Positions 1 to 10,118 of a stretch of 64,000 nucleotides of DNA are shown here, piece by piece. The notes under the pieces were generated by a model. That model was not told the origin of the DNA, searched no databases, and worked only from the letters and a program-made list of their open reading frames with translations. Every line of letters begins with the position of its first letter. Positions within the stretch are counted from its first letter, which is position 1. The stretch is taken from contig OX411548.1 in assembly GCA_948146395.1 (NCBI GenBank), positions 35,596,912 through 35,660,911 on the forward strand, written 5' to 3'. The stretch comes from Fragum whitleyi. Lineage: Eukaryota > Mollusca > Bivalvia > Cardiida > Cardiidae. The translations under genes and the position numbers were made by a program.

Positions 1-135
1 AAATAGAGGAAATTCGAGAAATTTATTCACTCAAGTTTTTCCACAAAACATATAACACCCTTTGTGAAATGACTTCAGCAAATGCATTATGCCTTCACAA
101 TGAAAATATAAATTTGCTGTACATTCTAAGCTAAT

Positions 136-233
136 TCATATAGTTATTCAACTAGTGTGATAATACCCATGTAATATAAAAAAATATTAAACGGGGTTAT
201 TTCATGCCCACAACATGGGTCATATTATAAATG
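136..233. repeat. Hairpin MITE (TAGTTATTCAACTAGTG type), copy 1
   Basis: Imperfect palindrome with GTAATAT/ATATTA and TAATACCC/GGGGTTATT arms. The same sequence recurs at 3050-3145. Rest of 1-620 shows nothing else I can support. Confidence 0.6.
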
Positions 234-623
234 TCAGCAATGTACATCTATTGGCACTGAGAAAAGAATGAGCATCCACAAAATTAATGGGGTTACTCAC
301 ATGTAGTTGTTTGATACTAAAATATGAAAAGCAGAATTCCCACTTATACTAGGCAATTTATTTGCCCATTAGTTAGGGATAACTGAAAGATGCCACAATG
401 ACTTTTGTTAAATGTCAAATAAAAGATGGCCTAGCTGCAAATTGAACTCAAAACAACAGGATTGAGCGCAAGATACCTTACGGACTGAGATAACTGTCTC
501 AGGCCCACCTCTTAGAAGTGTACAAAATATCTGACACTGAACAAAGTGATATGAGAGACAACTCTTAACCATTTCTTTCAAAAAATCTTAAATAGTTAAC
601 ACCTATTATTTACATTTAAACTA

Positions 624-774
624 TAAGATGAAGAGGGTTTTTGTTGATTTCATGGAGGTATGAAACTAAAAACCTTATCACAATGCATGAATATGCAAAG
701 CGGATTCAAACATGAGTGTAATAAGGTTTTTTAGTTTCATACTTCCATGAAATCAACAAACTCTATCTTCTTTT
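624..774. mobile_element. Foldback element with ~38-bp arms
   Basis: Left arm TTGTTGATTTCATGGAGGTA...; right arm is its near-perfect reverse complement, ending CCATGAAATCAACAAA. Weaker pairing extends to 624 and 774. The spacer is about 50 bp and non-coding: a MITE in the YIPF 3' intron or flank. Confidence 0.75.
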
Positions 775-1190
775 CTTTAAATCTTATATTAAGAGACAAA
801 TATGTTAAGATTCATCAAATATAAAGCAGATTTCTTAAAGGACTTCTTTTTGCGGAAGCTTACAAAATTAGTGTGCCAATCAAAACTGATTTCATTGGGA
901 AAAAAAAAACTTTTTTCAGCCAATCAGAATAAACAAACATTGATGGAATCATAAAGAATTAAATTATCCTTGGAATAATGATGAGACACTAAAACAAAAT
1001 AACTAAACCAAAAACCAGCCCTGCTTTCAGGATGTGAAATTCAAAACCTTTAGGAATGTTTGAAAATAGTTCATGTCACTTGCTTAGCCCAAAACAGTTC
1101 TAACTGCATGGTTATAAACCTTTACAGCTGTTGCACACTGATATTGATATGCAAAGCTGGGCAACATTTCTCAAATGTTTTGCAAAATTT

Positions 1191-1263
1191 GAGGGGTCAG
1201 TGCAACACTATTGTAAGTGCCTATGAATATATAGGCACTTGCAATAGTGTTGCACTAACCTCT
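1191..1263. mobile_element. Hairpin MITE family A (GGGGTCAGTGCAA)
   Basis: Near-perfect palindrome: GAGGGGTCAGTGCAACACTA, stem TTGTAAGTGCCTAT, and the reverse complement back to TTGCACTAACCTC. Ten members of this family are listed in the window. Confidence 0.85.
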
Positions 1264-1427
1264 AGATTAATGTTTTCATCCTGAAAAAAAAAGGGCTGAT
1301 GCGCAAGTGAGCAATAAGTATCTGTTGAGATGGTAAGTAATATCCATTAATTATTTGGTAGTCACAGTACCAGTTTTTCTCTTTTGAATTACTTTGAAGT
1401 TTTGCTTTGGAATTCATCAAAGACATA

Positions 1428-1487
1428 TGAATGAAAATCGGAATGAATATATCCAGAGAGTACATAAAATTTCCATAATTGTGTAGA
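1428..1487 (-). pseudogene. Degraded partial copy of YIPF exon 5 end
   Basis: Plus-strand text around 1441-1487 (CCAGAGAGTACATAAAATTT) repeats exon 5 sequence at about 1530-1582 with a roughly 10-bp internal deletion and a few substitutions. Same orientation, just past the exon donor. It explains the short minus-strand open frame starting MYSLDIFIPIFI, which is not a gene. Confidence 0.65.
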
Positions 1488-1518
1488 ATACTGCTTTATA
1501 TCACTGTGATATACTTAC

Positions 1519-1673
1519 AGAAATTGGAATGTATATAGCCAGAGAGTATCCATATAAACATAAAATTTCCATAAATGTGTAGCCTGCATCTGACTTCCTG
1601 TACCATAACACACCATACAACATAGCTGGTACTAGCCACCAGTAACTAAATATAGCCGAGGCTGCTATTGTAA
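1519..1673 (-). CDS. YIPF1/2: YIPF exon 5 (second and third membrane segments)
   Basis: Acceptor ctgatttcag, donor CAATTTCT|gtaagt. Codes VTIAASAIFSYWWLVPAMLY, GVLWYRKSDAGY and TFMEILCLYGYSLAIYIPIS. The human counterpart of this stretch ends in the same GYSL-IYIP motif. The next coding exon is not visible in positions 1-1518. Confidence 0.93.
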
Positions 1674-4600
1674 CTGAAATCAGAAAGTAAAATGGTGTAT
1701 TTGTAATGCATATGTCCGAGTAATAACAAAGCCTTTAATGATTTTTGGTGGACTTTCAAGATTAACTGATCTTACACTAAAACATTCACAAGGCCTTCAT
1801 AATGACACTAACAACTTCTAAATACATAATCCAAATAAATATGGCAGCAAAAAATACCAACCTAGAAACAATATATGAACTCATTTTGTCAGCCCAATTA
1901 GCTCAGTTGGTAGAGCACCGGACTTCAAAACAATTGAAGGTTGATGGAGTGGGTTTGATTCCTGGGCTGGCACAATGACAAACTAATAATCTTTCGATTT
2001 GAGACCTTAAACCCAGGTCCTGTGAGACGGTGCTTTACACCAAGCAGGTTTAAGAACCATGGTAGATCTCAGCAGTAGTTTCATCATGTATCGTTGCACC
2101 ATCCTCCATAACAACTAACCGTCTTCTGGGAGTGTCGTTCATTTGGGCGTATGCTACAGTAGTGAGGATAAATATATGGAAATAAAACAAAAATAAATGA
2201 ACTCCACCATGGGTAATGTTATCAGTATAATCTTGACCACCTAGAGTTAGACAGTTAGCCAATTTTCAGGCTATGGCTGTCGTGTATACGAACCTTTATG
2301 AAAGTCATATCTCCAAGTATAATCTTGACCACCCAGAGTTAGATAGTTAGCCAAGTTTCCAGCTATGGCTGTCGTGAATACTAATGTAGTACAAATCCAA
2401 AATGGACCTGAAAATAATTAGCATGGTACTAAGTTAAGTGAGCATTTAATTGGTATAATTATCAAACATGAAATCTACATCTTGATAAGCTATTGTTTCC
2501 AGTTTTTAGAATTACACTGACAATAATTCATTCATGTTTCTAGACTATTTCAAGTTATCTATTTACAAGGTTAATGAATTATAATGGATGAAATTTTAGA
2601 AACTTATCTTTGCAATCACACATTAAATCTGCCAATCAATGATTGTATGAAAAGAATTTTTAATTCTTCTCAGGCAAAATGACAAGTCCCCTTTATATGT
2701 GTAAAGTGATCCTTGTATGACAGTATCAAATACATAGAGGATATTGAATGAGTGGTCATGGAATACTGAATTTAATAAACGAGTCATCTATAAACAGATA
2801 CAAACGATGCTGCGTCGAGTTTTTATCTGTTTTAGATGATGAGTTTTTTCTGTATTGTATAAGCACAAATTCTATATTCTTTTTATAATATGACCAGAAT
2901 TTTTGCAAAAATTTGTTTAAATTCTTAAAATACAACATTTCAATTTTCCGGAAACTTATAACACCGTTTAAATCTGACATCACAATGTATAGATTATGAC
3001 TTCATTTTTGCAGTTACAAAATAGCGTTACTATTCGCTCTGAGGTCATTTGCATAGTTATTCCACTAGTGTAATAACACCTGTGTAATATCAAAAATATT
3101 CAATGGGGTTATTTCACTCCCGCAATGTCAGTCTTAATATAATGCTCTATAGACATAAGTTGGTATAGGGTCTTCTGGCTTATCAAAAATTAACCTGCAG
3201 TGCATCTTAAATTACATTAACATATTAGATTACTTCTACTAAAGAAATATTCACTTATTCATTCTTTATTCTAAGTAACAATAAACTTCATAGCATTTGA
3301 CCTTTAACCATTTAAAGGACATTTCATTACCTCAAATTAATCAAGGGCACCATAAGCAGATACCACACTTTAGTCTTGGTCCTGGATAGGGAAAATCATA
3401 AGTCGAAAAGAGGAATAATTCTTATAAAAATGGTTTTAGAATAATCTCCCCTGACAAATCAGATTTCTTTTGTGATTGTGAACCTACATGCCAAGTTTCA
3501 AGAAAATTTCTAAGTGAGATATGATTAAGGCTAGCTTACAAATACACCTAAACCAACATCAGAAGCAAAACCTGACTTTTTGTTCCAAAACATTGAAGCC
3601 AATAAAACTAAGTATTCTACAAATTTTCATAGTCAGCTACTATGTAATATCTTATAAGTACCATACAAATCTGGATTTGGTCGTATATGGGATTTCAAGT
3701 AGTTTCTATTTGGAAGAGGAGTCATAGACCCCAAAACTCGGTTGAAGACTTGATTTGTGTCCACATCAAAGAACTGTTGGTAATATTCAAATGTCCAGAA
3801 TGATGGTGACTTCTTGTCCTTCAATAACTGAAAGAGAAAACAAGATTTCTTAATAGGAACAGTGTATTTTTTTATGATCTTTGACCTTAACCTTATAAAT
3901 TACCTAGACTCTGACATTCAAATAGGAGCAATGTTATGTCATAATAAAATGTGTTCGCAAAACGCTATTACTCCAAAGTTAGCAATCTTTTTAACATTTA
4001 AACTTGATAATTGACCTTGTCAGATGACCTTGACCTTCAAAGATGCATATTGATGAGAGGAAGCTTGAAGCAAGGCTTATTCTAGGGTTTTAAATGAAGG
4101 AGTCATTGACCCCCTGAACATGAAACTTTGGAGGTCAAAACTGAATTCTAATGGGTCAAAACAACAGAAAGAGCAAATCATGAGTAGAATTTTTGAAGGT
4201 ATAATTTACAATTGACCATTCATCGTAAAGAGTTGACAAAAACATTTATGTGTAGTATATAGGATTCACAATTGAAAATTTATAGGACAATACCATTTTT
4301 TACCCTAAAAATTTTCTCCAAAGGGGGTTAAAAAGAAAATGTTTAGTTGGAAGATAAAGTTTTTGCTGATAAACATCTGATGGACACAGTTAAAAAAAAA
4401 GTATTCCCCAATCTATCATTGGGGTGCATAAAAATAAGTCTTTGCAAAACACTCCATACCTAGGAAGAGCACTTTTCAAAATCATAATCATCAGAATAAT
4501 TGACAAGAAAGATGTAATACACAAAATTTCAAGAATCCTATTGCAAACTGCAGAAACTCTGCTAACATTTTCAATGACATGTTCAAGATTCAGAACAAAA

Positions 4601-7600
4601 CTATTGTATGTGCCTATAAATTTATAGGCACTTACAATAGTTATGCACTGATAACTTGATGTTACTTTAGATTCTTGCTGCATTAGTGGTTACTTTATCA
4701 GCCCATCTTACAGATGTTTTATGAAGCTAAAAATGACATTTAAATCAAGATAGTCATCCTTGATCTTATAAGATGACCTTGACTTTTTCGTTACCAGGGC
4801 TCCTTTGGGTAATGGCCAGGATATCAAAATGATATCTCTTTGCAGCCATATTGAAAACAAAAAATCAGATAACAAAAAGTTGAACATACTGTTCAAAAAC
4901 AGTAGATCTTATACCCTAAGAACCACTTTGGCTTTGGTTTACCCATCCAAAGATTAATCCCATTTATGATCTAAAAGAAACAAGCTCTGAACTAGAAAGC
5001 CATAAATGACTTGAGTTGCTTCACAGGCTTGAAATTCTTGTAAAAGCAAATAATAGTTTAGACTAGATTTCAGATATTTTGGGTTCTACTGATGTTGAAA
5101 ATGATCTTCAAAGTTTAAACTTTATACCATATAGAGAAAAGATCTCTGCCCATAAAAGACATATTTTTCATCCAATCAAAATAATATTTGGCTGCATAAT
5201 AATGGGTCACCCAAGGATCATACCAAAATTGTTTGATTGATATACATCATTTACATTCTGAGAAAATGATTTTCAAATTTACCACTTTATAACATATTGA
5301 GAAATGACCTCTGTCCATAAAATACATGTTTTCCATCCGATCATAATAATTTTTGATAGACAGTAAGACTGATAAAGGGTCACTCAAAGATCATTCCAGT
5401 GAAATTTGGTTGATATCCATCTGTTACATTCTGATAAAATGATTTTCAAAGTTTCTACTATATAACATATTGAGAAATGACCTCCACCCATAAAAGACAT
5501 ATTTTTAATCCAATCAAATATGATATTTGGTAGACTGATCAAGGGTCACTCAAGGATCATTCCAGTGAAATTTGGTTGATATCCAACAATTTCATTCTGA
5601 GAAAATGATTTTCAAAGTTTCCATTATATAACATATAGAGAAAAGACCTCTGCCCATAAAAGACATATTTTTCATCCAATCAAAATAATATTTGGTAGAC
5701 TGATCAAGCGTCCCTCAAGGATCATTCCAGTGAAATTTGATTGATATCTGTCTGTTATATTTTGAGAAAATGAATTTGAAACATTCCACCATATAAGTGG
5801 ATCCAATTGGTATCCATCGATTAGAATCTGAGAAAACTCACTTTTTACCATATTTGGAAATTAGCCACGCCCATTAAATCCATGTTTTTCCTTGGATCAA
5901 AATTTCTTGAACAACTTTGAAAGAGGGTCACCCAAGGATCATTCCTGTGAAGTTTAGTTGAAATTCATCCTGTAGTTTCAGAGGAGAAGATTTTTAAAGA
6001 TAAAGTTTACGACTGGACGCTTACACGCACGGATGTACGGACAGACAGATGAACGCAGGACAGACACAACTTCATGACAATAGCCTCAGTGGCTTTCAGC
6101 CAGTGGAGCTAAAAAAATCTAAAATATTAAAGTAGTCTATTGTTTATCAAAGGTAATAAACATTGTTTTTAATGAAGAAAACGCTGGGTATCTAAAAGAT
6201 TAAAGTAGTCTATTGTTTATCAAAGGTAATAAACATTGTTTTCAATGAAGAAAACGCTGTTTCAGCGTTTTCTTCTTTACAAACATTGTTTTCTTAAACT
6301 GATCTGTTCCTTTTTTTCTTCTTTTTTTTTTCAGAAAAATTCAGTTTGATGAAGAACAAGAAAAAATCTTTTATTTGTTAAGGCACAAGTAGAAACAAAA
6401 TTTGATGGTGAAACACAAATGCCCCCTAAAAGGCATTTTTTAAAAAAAAATTAACCTTGACAGTAAACCTTGACCTTGTTCCATGAACCTGACCTTGTTG
6501 CAAGCAGCTGTGTATCATTGAGATCTATCATCATACCAAATAGGAGCATTGTATCTTGAATAGCCTTGAAGTAACTGGTAATTTTAAGGGTTTTTTCAAG
6601 TTTTGCAAACAGACTGACAGACAATCAGTCAACAGGAAAACAGTATGCCCCTAATCTTTCAATGCGGGGGCACCGAAACCTGTATTTCCACACAAGTGGG
6701 TTAAGACAGTTATGTACCTGTGATTTATCTTCATCTCCCCCTTCCTCTTCATCTGACACAGCTGACGTCGGGAAGTTGGTAAATGTGTGCGTCTGTCCGT
6801 CACTTTTATCAAACAATACATCATCCTGTCCAGAATCGTGAAAATCTACACTGTCCTTGTTTATACTCTGCCATGAAAATTAAAAAGAAATAAAGCCCTT
6901 TTCTAACTCACAATAAGGATGCTTTAACACAGATTTTGACACAAAAGGCCAGCTATATTGAGGGGTCAGTGCAATAGTATTGTTAGTGCCTATATACTTA
7001 TAGGCACTAACAATAGTTTTACACTGCCCTCTCAATATTCACTCACCTGAGTTACCTTGACCCCCTTGATATTATTACAAACTTTGTTTTAGTTTCAATG
7101 TAACCTGCTGTATGGGAGCCAATAGTCAGCTGCTGGCTGTTTGGGGCTTGTCTGGTTGAGCTTGGCTCAAGATCTCCACACTTGTATAATATTTTGTGTT
7201 GGATTTGTGAGGGTGATGGCACCACAGGTTATCAAGCCTACTCTTAAATGTGTTTACATAATCAGCATTTATAACCTTGATCATTAGCGTTCCATGGTGA
7301 GTGAATGAATTTCTTTTCCTTTCAGTTATTTCAATTTTTTTAATAATTCCAGGTTGCTTCCTTTTGTTCACAAGTTATTATTTATCTTTTAGAAGTTTGG
7401 GGTTGAAGTAATATCAATAGTCAATGTTTTTAGTATTTGAATATAGGATCATATCAATGACTCAGTGCAAAACAGTTGCAGTGTTTTTTTCTGTGTTTTA
7501 AGCAGTCTTCAGTTCTTTCCTGAAACTGATCCCAAGAGGATCTAGGGGACTCACATCAGATGGTTTTGAGGGTCCTGGCTTCTTATTTGAGAGTCTCAGA

Positions 7601-9831
7601 CTCTCAAAACTTGTGCAAGTTTTAACATTGAGTGAGAGTTACATAAATACCAGAATTCTGATGCCAGAAAGCGAGTCTATTTTATGAGTTGTTCTTATGG
7701 CAAATACCAATGTCATAAAAAATGGTATTTTTTTTATTTGGAAAAAAAAGTTTATGGTAAAGAATGGACAAGTAGGTTTTTGAGGGACAAGCCAGTTTGT
7801 GATCGTCACTTGTCTGTAGACAAGTAGACTTTCAAAATATTTCAGAACCCCTGTGTCCTATGGCAGGTATGAGACTAGGTTGAGGAGAATATGCTAAATG
7901 CAGTTTCCTTTTAAAATTCTATGAAGATAAGGATGCCCTATGGACTGCAAAATATACATTGCTATACCTATGATTCTTTTAGAAAAAGAATCTGTTGGTG
8001 AAATTAAATAAACTTCAACCGGTTATAGGCATTATTTCCAGTATTTCAGTGTAAATTGGAGACAATTAAGACAATTAGGTAATAGACACTCTTTTATCTA
8101 TAGAAAACATCCCTGACATTCAAATTGAAATTATTGTTGAAAATATGAGAGATCTTTGAAGAGAGTCAGACAATCCTGAGTTACAAAGATCAAGATGTCT
8201 GATACATGCAAAGAATTTTTTTTTCTATTCCACATGTTTCCTTAATTGACATTTGTACAAAGTGTTAAGTGAATTCCACATATGTGATGAAAGCCAAAAT
8301 GTAAAATAACATTTGTTGGGGCTCATTATGATAATGACATTAAGAGGATATGGCAATTAACACCCATCCTAGTTAATACAAGAGCGCCATCTACAGGTGC
8401 AATGCTCCACTACAGGTGCTGGATGGTGCAAAAAATCTGAGTAAACAAGAGGATTGTTGGCCCTTGGTCCCTCATCTGAGAAAATAGCTTTATTTCTTAG
8501 AACTATCCGAGTCATTCCAGAAAAAAGATTTTCACATATTTAATCATTTTAGCGCTATTAACACTCTTCCAACCCAATGTGGTTGAAATTGGCAAAATTG
8601 GTTTCACTATTTGGACACCTTTTAAAGATGTTTATATTGATCCAAAATCTACCCCTTCCCCCATTGCTTGGTCCCTGGTAGTCCAACATCAATTGCTTGA
8701 TATATTTTCTTAAAGATACATATTAATGAAGAAATTTCAGGATTCTTTTTATGATCACTAATGAACAATCCTGTAAAATTTGGCATATATTGACACTGCT
8801 AAGTCGAGATAAAAAGGAGATATATGACTCTTACAAAAACACTTTCAAAGTTATCAACCTTGATTGTCATAATATCTCTTGTTATGTCAAACACATTTGC
8901 CAAGTTTCATGAAGAAAATAAGGGAGAAAAAGTGCCAGACATGGGATTCAAACCCTCAACCTAGCATGTTGTTTTACCAACTGAGTTTACTGAACACCTG
9001 GTCATGAGTCTACCAACTGTCAATCACTACAGTCTTCCCCCTTTCAACCAATTGGAGCCCCGTGCCATACCACTCCCAGTGTTCTCCGTTTATGTCTGAC
9101 ACCAATGATGAATAAGGGCGGAAAAATTGTGCCCAACATGGGGCTCACACCCACAACATCTGAACACTACCATGCTCCTCTACCAACTGAGCTAGCTGGG
9201 CAACTTGCCATGAGTCTGTCCACTGTCAATAATACCTTAGGATACCTTAGGACCCTCTGTGGACGCTGGCTTTGGTGCCACTGTATCCACCTCTTCTTGA
9301 GTATAATTACTTTTGTTGACTTCTTTGTGACTTCCGGTTTTTTGTTTAGTGTTGATTTCTGCTTTAAAATTAAATTTCACCTCTTGATTGCTCCAATGCT
9401 TATCTAACTTGATTTCGAAATCTTTAACTTTGTCGCATGCTACAACTTCCTCTGGTAGGCTATTCCATAGTTCAATTACTCTTTGAGTGAAGGTAAATTT
9501 CCTTATATTTGAGCTGCAATTTGCTTTTGCTAATTTTTTGCTATGACCTCTAGTTATTCCACTACTATGTGTAAATAATAATAATGTGTTAAATTGATTA
9601 ATACTAAAATCCACATAATTGAGATTCAGATGTATTATTTAGTAACAAAAACAGGTAATTGTGACGTTTCATTTTAGGGGGTATGATAAGATAAGGGTAC
9701 GAACCTATGATTTTTCAAGTGAGATTGATTATTGACTAGACAACGATATAAACATGATTTTCGTTAAATATCTTAATTTACTTAACATCGATAACATTAA
9801 AATCTTCGATCAATAACGTTTAATTTACCAT
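1519..9831 (-). CDS. YIPF1/2: YIPF1/YIPF2-family Golgi membrane protein, 5 exons, C-terminus off window
   Basis: Multi-exon minus-strand gene. Joined exons 9831-9829, 6867-6718, 3827-3662, 2407-2294 and 1673-1519 keep one reading frame across four GT-AG introns and give about 196 residues. The N-terminal ~65 residues are acidic and hydrophilic (DEEEGGDEDKSQ). Then comes the family signature FWTFEYYQQFFDVDT, followed by GSMTPLPNRNY, RPNPDLYGPFWIC, a first membrane segment, and a second and third (AIFSYWWLVPAMLYGVLW; MEILCLYGYSLAIYIPIS). These match the order of human YIPF1/YIPF2. Family members are about 300 residues with five membrane helices, so roughly the last 100 residues (two helices) should lie beyond position 1. 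Known role: Yip1-domain proteins sit in Golgi membranes and act in vesicle traffic and Golgi organisation. Introns carry several MITEs, a SINE and two degraded partial exon copies. Identity is secure; orthology to YIPF1 versus YIPF2 cannot be decided, since invertebrates usually have one copy. Confidence 0.93.
1891..2190 (+). repeat. tRNA-headed SINE, type 1
   Basis: tRNA-like head with A-box TAGCTCAGTTGGTAGAGC and B-box GGTTTGATTCC, followed by a non-tRNA body (AGACGGTGCTTTACACC; CCATGGTAGATCTCAGCAGT). Same unit inverted at 20104-20432 and 38270-38580. Lies in a YIPF intron. Confidence 0.85.
2218..2290 (-). pseudogene. Degraded partial copy of YIPF exon 4
   Basis: About 65 bp directly downstream of exon 4 in gene sense repeats the exon segment coding TTAIAGNLANYLTLGGQDYT, same orientation, with several substitutions, an indel and an in-frame TGA. 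It has no matching acceptor. A local duplication relic within the intron, adjoining a SINE tail. Confidence 0.75.
2294..2407 (-). CDS. YIPF1/2: YIPF exon 4 (first membrane segment)
   Basis: Acceptor tattttcag, donor CATAAAG|gttcgt. Completes the glycine codon of LYG and continues PFWICTTLVFTTAIAGNLAN, a hydrophobic segment, then YLTLGGQDYTWRYDFHK. Phase 1 in and phase 1 out, matching both neighbours. Confidence 0.93.
2408..3049. other. YIPF intron 3, no supported feature
   Basis: AT-rich intron with only short out-of-context open frames. I see no repeat family shared with the rest of the window. Confidence 0.5.
3050..3145. repeat. Hairpin MITE (TAGTTATTC type), copy 2
   Basis: Matches 136-233 over its whole length (TAGTTATTCCACTAGTG, GGGGTTATTTCA). 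The remaining 3150-3660 holds nothing else supportable. Confidence 0.6.
3662..3827 (-). CDS. YIPF1/2: YIPF exon 3 (FWTFEYY signature)
   Basis: Acceptor tttctctttcag, donor TTGTATG|gtactt. Codes LLKDKKSPSFWTFEYYQQFF then DVDTNQVFNRVLGSMTPLPN and RNYLKSHIRPNPDLYG. This is the most conserved soluble stretch of the YIPF1/2 group. Starts in phase 0, ends after codon position 1. Confidence 0.95.
4591..4652. mobile_element. Hairpin MITE family A
   Basis: Core ACTATTGTATGTGCC, TATAAATTTATA, GGCACTTACAATAGT; terminal GGGGTCA arms are eroded. The flanks at 3828-4590 and 4660-4970 look like ordinary intron with scattered CCTTGACC motifs. Confidence 0.75.
4978..6113 (-). mobile_element. Pearl/HINE-like element, AGCTCCACTGG type
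   Basis: Minus-strand reading starts with a terminal hairpin (AGCTCCACTGGCTGAAAGCC), then (GTCT/GTCC)n, then a tandem core of about 4-5 diverged ~170-bp units (GAAAATGATTTTCAAAGTTT; AAAGACATATTTTTCATCCA). The far end starts AAACAAGCTC. A related copy is at 33688-34410. Confidence 0.7.
6124..6300. repeat. ~78-bp direct repeat ending in a hairpin
   Basis: TAAAGTAGTCTATTGTTTAT is repeated at about 6130 and 6205, followed by AACATTGTTTTCAATGAAGA and a perfect stem GAAGAAAACGCTG/CAGCGTTTTCTTC. A related hairpin occurs at 13270-13332. Confidence 0.65.
6400..6672 (-). mobile_element. Pearl/HINE-like element, AATGCCCCC type, short copy
   Basis: Starts GGTGAAACACAAATGCCCCC, contains CCTTGACAGTAAACC-type core and GACAGACAATCAG, and ends ATCTTTCAATGCGGGGGCA. 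Same family as 15457-15755 and 59222-60790. Confidence 0.65.
6718..6867 (-). CDS. YIPF1/2: YIPF exon 2 (acidic N-terminal region)
   Basis: Acceptor tttcatggcag before AGTATAAAC, donor TCACAG|gtacat. Exactly 50 codons, phase 0 at both ends: acidic residues include DSGQDDVLFDKSDG and AVSDEEEGGDEDKSQ. An alternative acceptor two bases downstream would shift the frame against the phase-0 start codon. Confidence 0.85.
6960..7034. mobile_element. Hairpin MITE family A
   Basis: GAGGGGTCAGTGCAATAGTA, stem TTGTTAGTGCC, TATATACTTATA, return GGCACTAACAA to GCCCTCTC. The stem change G>T is matched in the other arm. Confidence 0.85.
7126..7371 (-). pseudogene. Decayed LINE reverse-transcriptase C-terminal fragment
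   Basis: Translation has RKRNSFTHHGTL, VINADYVNTFKSRLDNLW, the typical tail of jockey/CR1-like LINE ORF2 proteins (pattern F-x-R-V-x-x-W-N-S-L-P...FKxRLDxxW). The WNSLP core is destroyed, so this is a fossil. The block 7372-8380 beyond it is AT-rich with no supported gene; 7545-7850 shares TTTGAGGGTCC and ACTTGTC motifs with 13010-13516. Confidence 0.5.
8381..8925 (+). mobile_element. ACAAGAG-terminus element fragment
   Basis: Begins ACAAGAGCGCCATCTACAGG and continues with ATATGACTCTTACAAAAACA and CCAAGTTTCATGAAGA, phrases shared with 41784-42190. The right terminus is not defined. Confidence 0.45.
8930..9240 (-). repeat. Two tRNA-headed SINE fragments, type 2
   Basis: Minus-strand tRNA-like heads occur at about 8935-9010 and 9115-9200. 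Plus text shows ACCAACTGAGCTAGCTGGGC preceded by a B-box complement region and followed by CATGAGTCTGTCCACTGTCA. The two copies are about 165 bp apart and may be a dimer. Confidence 0.6.
9241..9614 (-). pseudogene. LINE reverse-transcriptase C-terminal fragment
   Basis: A 125-codon open frame contains GHSKKLAKANCSSNIRKFTF then TQRVIELWNSLPEEVV and FEIKLDKHWSNQEVKF. This is the recognised C-terminus of jockey/CR1-type LINE polymerases. The catalytic FADD region is absent, so it is a 5'-truncated copy, better preserved than 7126-7371 and in the same orientation. Confidence 0.8.
9829..9831 (-). CDS. YIPF1/2: YIPF exon 1: proposed start codon directly at the splice donor
   Basis: On the minus strand, CTACAAAATG is followed at once by gtaaat, a good donor. 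Splicing this to the acceptor at 6868-6869 gives ATG then AGT ATA AAC, i.e. M-S-I-N-K-D-S-V-D, in frame with the clear exon 2. No other ATG-plus-donor of the right phase was seen upstream of exon 2. The rest of this exon is 5' UTR running up into the shared promoter. Inference; RNA evidence would settle it. Confidence 0.5.
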
Positions 9832-9964
9832 TTTGTAGCCGTTTCCACGTCAATCAATTAATTTTAATCAAAAACAACGAGCGCTTGTAAAGAGATTGTA
9901 AGCGCCCACATAACTTTGTGTCTGGTACCCACTCGGACTGACTGAAGTCAAAAAGAAGAAAATA
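9832..9964. promoter_or_regulatory. Putative bidirectional promoter of YIPF and TIMM29
   Basis: Only about 133 bp separate the proposed YIPF start codon (minus) from the TIMM29 start codon (plus). The stretch and its left flank (9640-9960) lack recognisable repeats and are richer in CpG (GAGCGCTTG, AAGCGCCC, TTTCCACGTC) than the surrounding introns. No TATA box is placed convincingly for either gene. Inferred from gene layout. Confidence 0.6.
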
Positions 9965-10118
9965 ATGCATTTGACAAAGCTCCCTCGTCGGTTTCTATGT
10001 ACCAATCTTCCAACAAATGAGGCTGCAAATGAAATCCAAAAAAGCCGAATAAAAAGAATTGGTAATCTTGATAAAAACCTTGGAATGAAAATTCGTTCCA
10101 CTTTAAGTTCGCACCTAA
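9965..10118 (+). CDS. TIMM29: TIMM29 exon 1 (presequence)
   Basis: Open frame from ATG at 9965. Exon 2 needs one base from this exon. Donors after 10106 (TTTAA|gttcgc) and 10118 (CCTAA|gtttgc) both fit. 10118 is preferred because it gives KIRSTLSSHLIDYVKV, spaced as in human Tim29 upstream of the hydrophobic segment. Neither donor is strong, so the 3' edge is uncertain. Confidence 0.6.

Noticed and set aside
1891..1975. Possible functional tRNA gene
   Set aside because: A and B boxes and an acceptor-like stem are present, but the anticodon arm region is overlong and the head is fused to a SINE body repeated at 20104 and 38270.
2050..2262. 70-codon minus-strand frame starting MANCLTLGGQDY
   Set aside because: The start is the degraded exon 4 copy and the rest is antisense of the SINE; chance frame.
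9105..9407. 100-codon plus-strand frame
   Set aside because: Runs through SINE type 2 and antisense of the LINE fragment.
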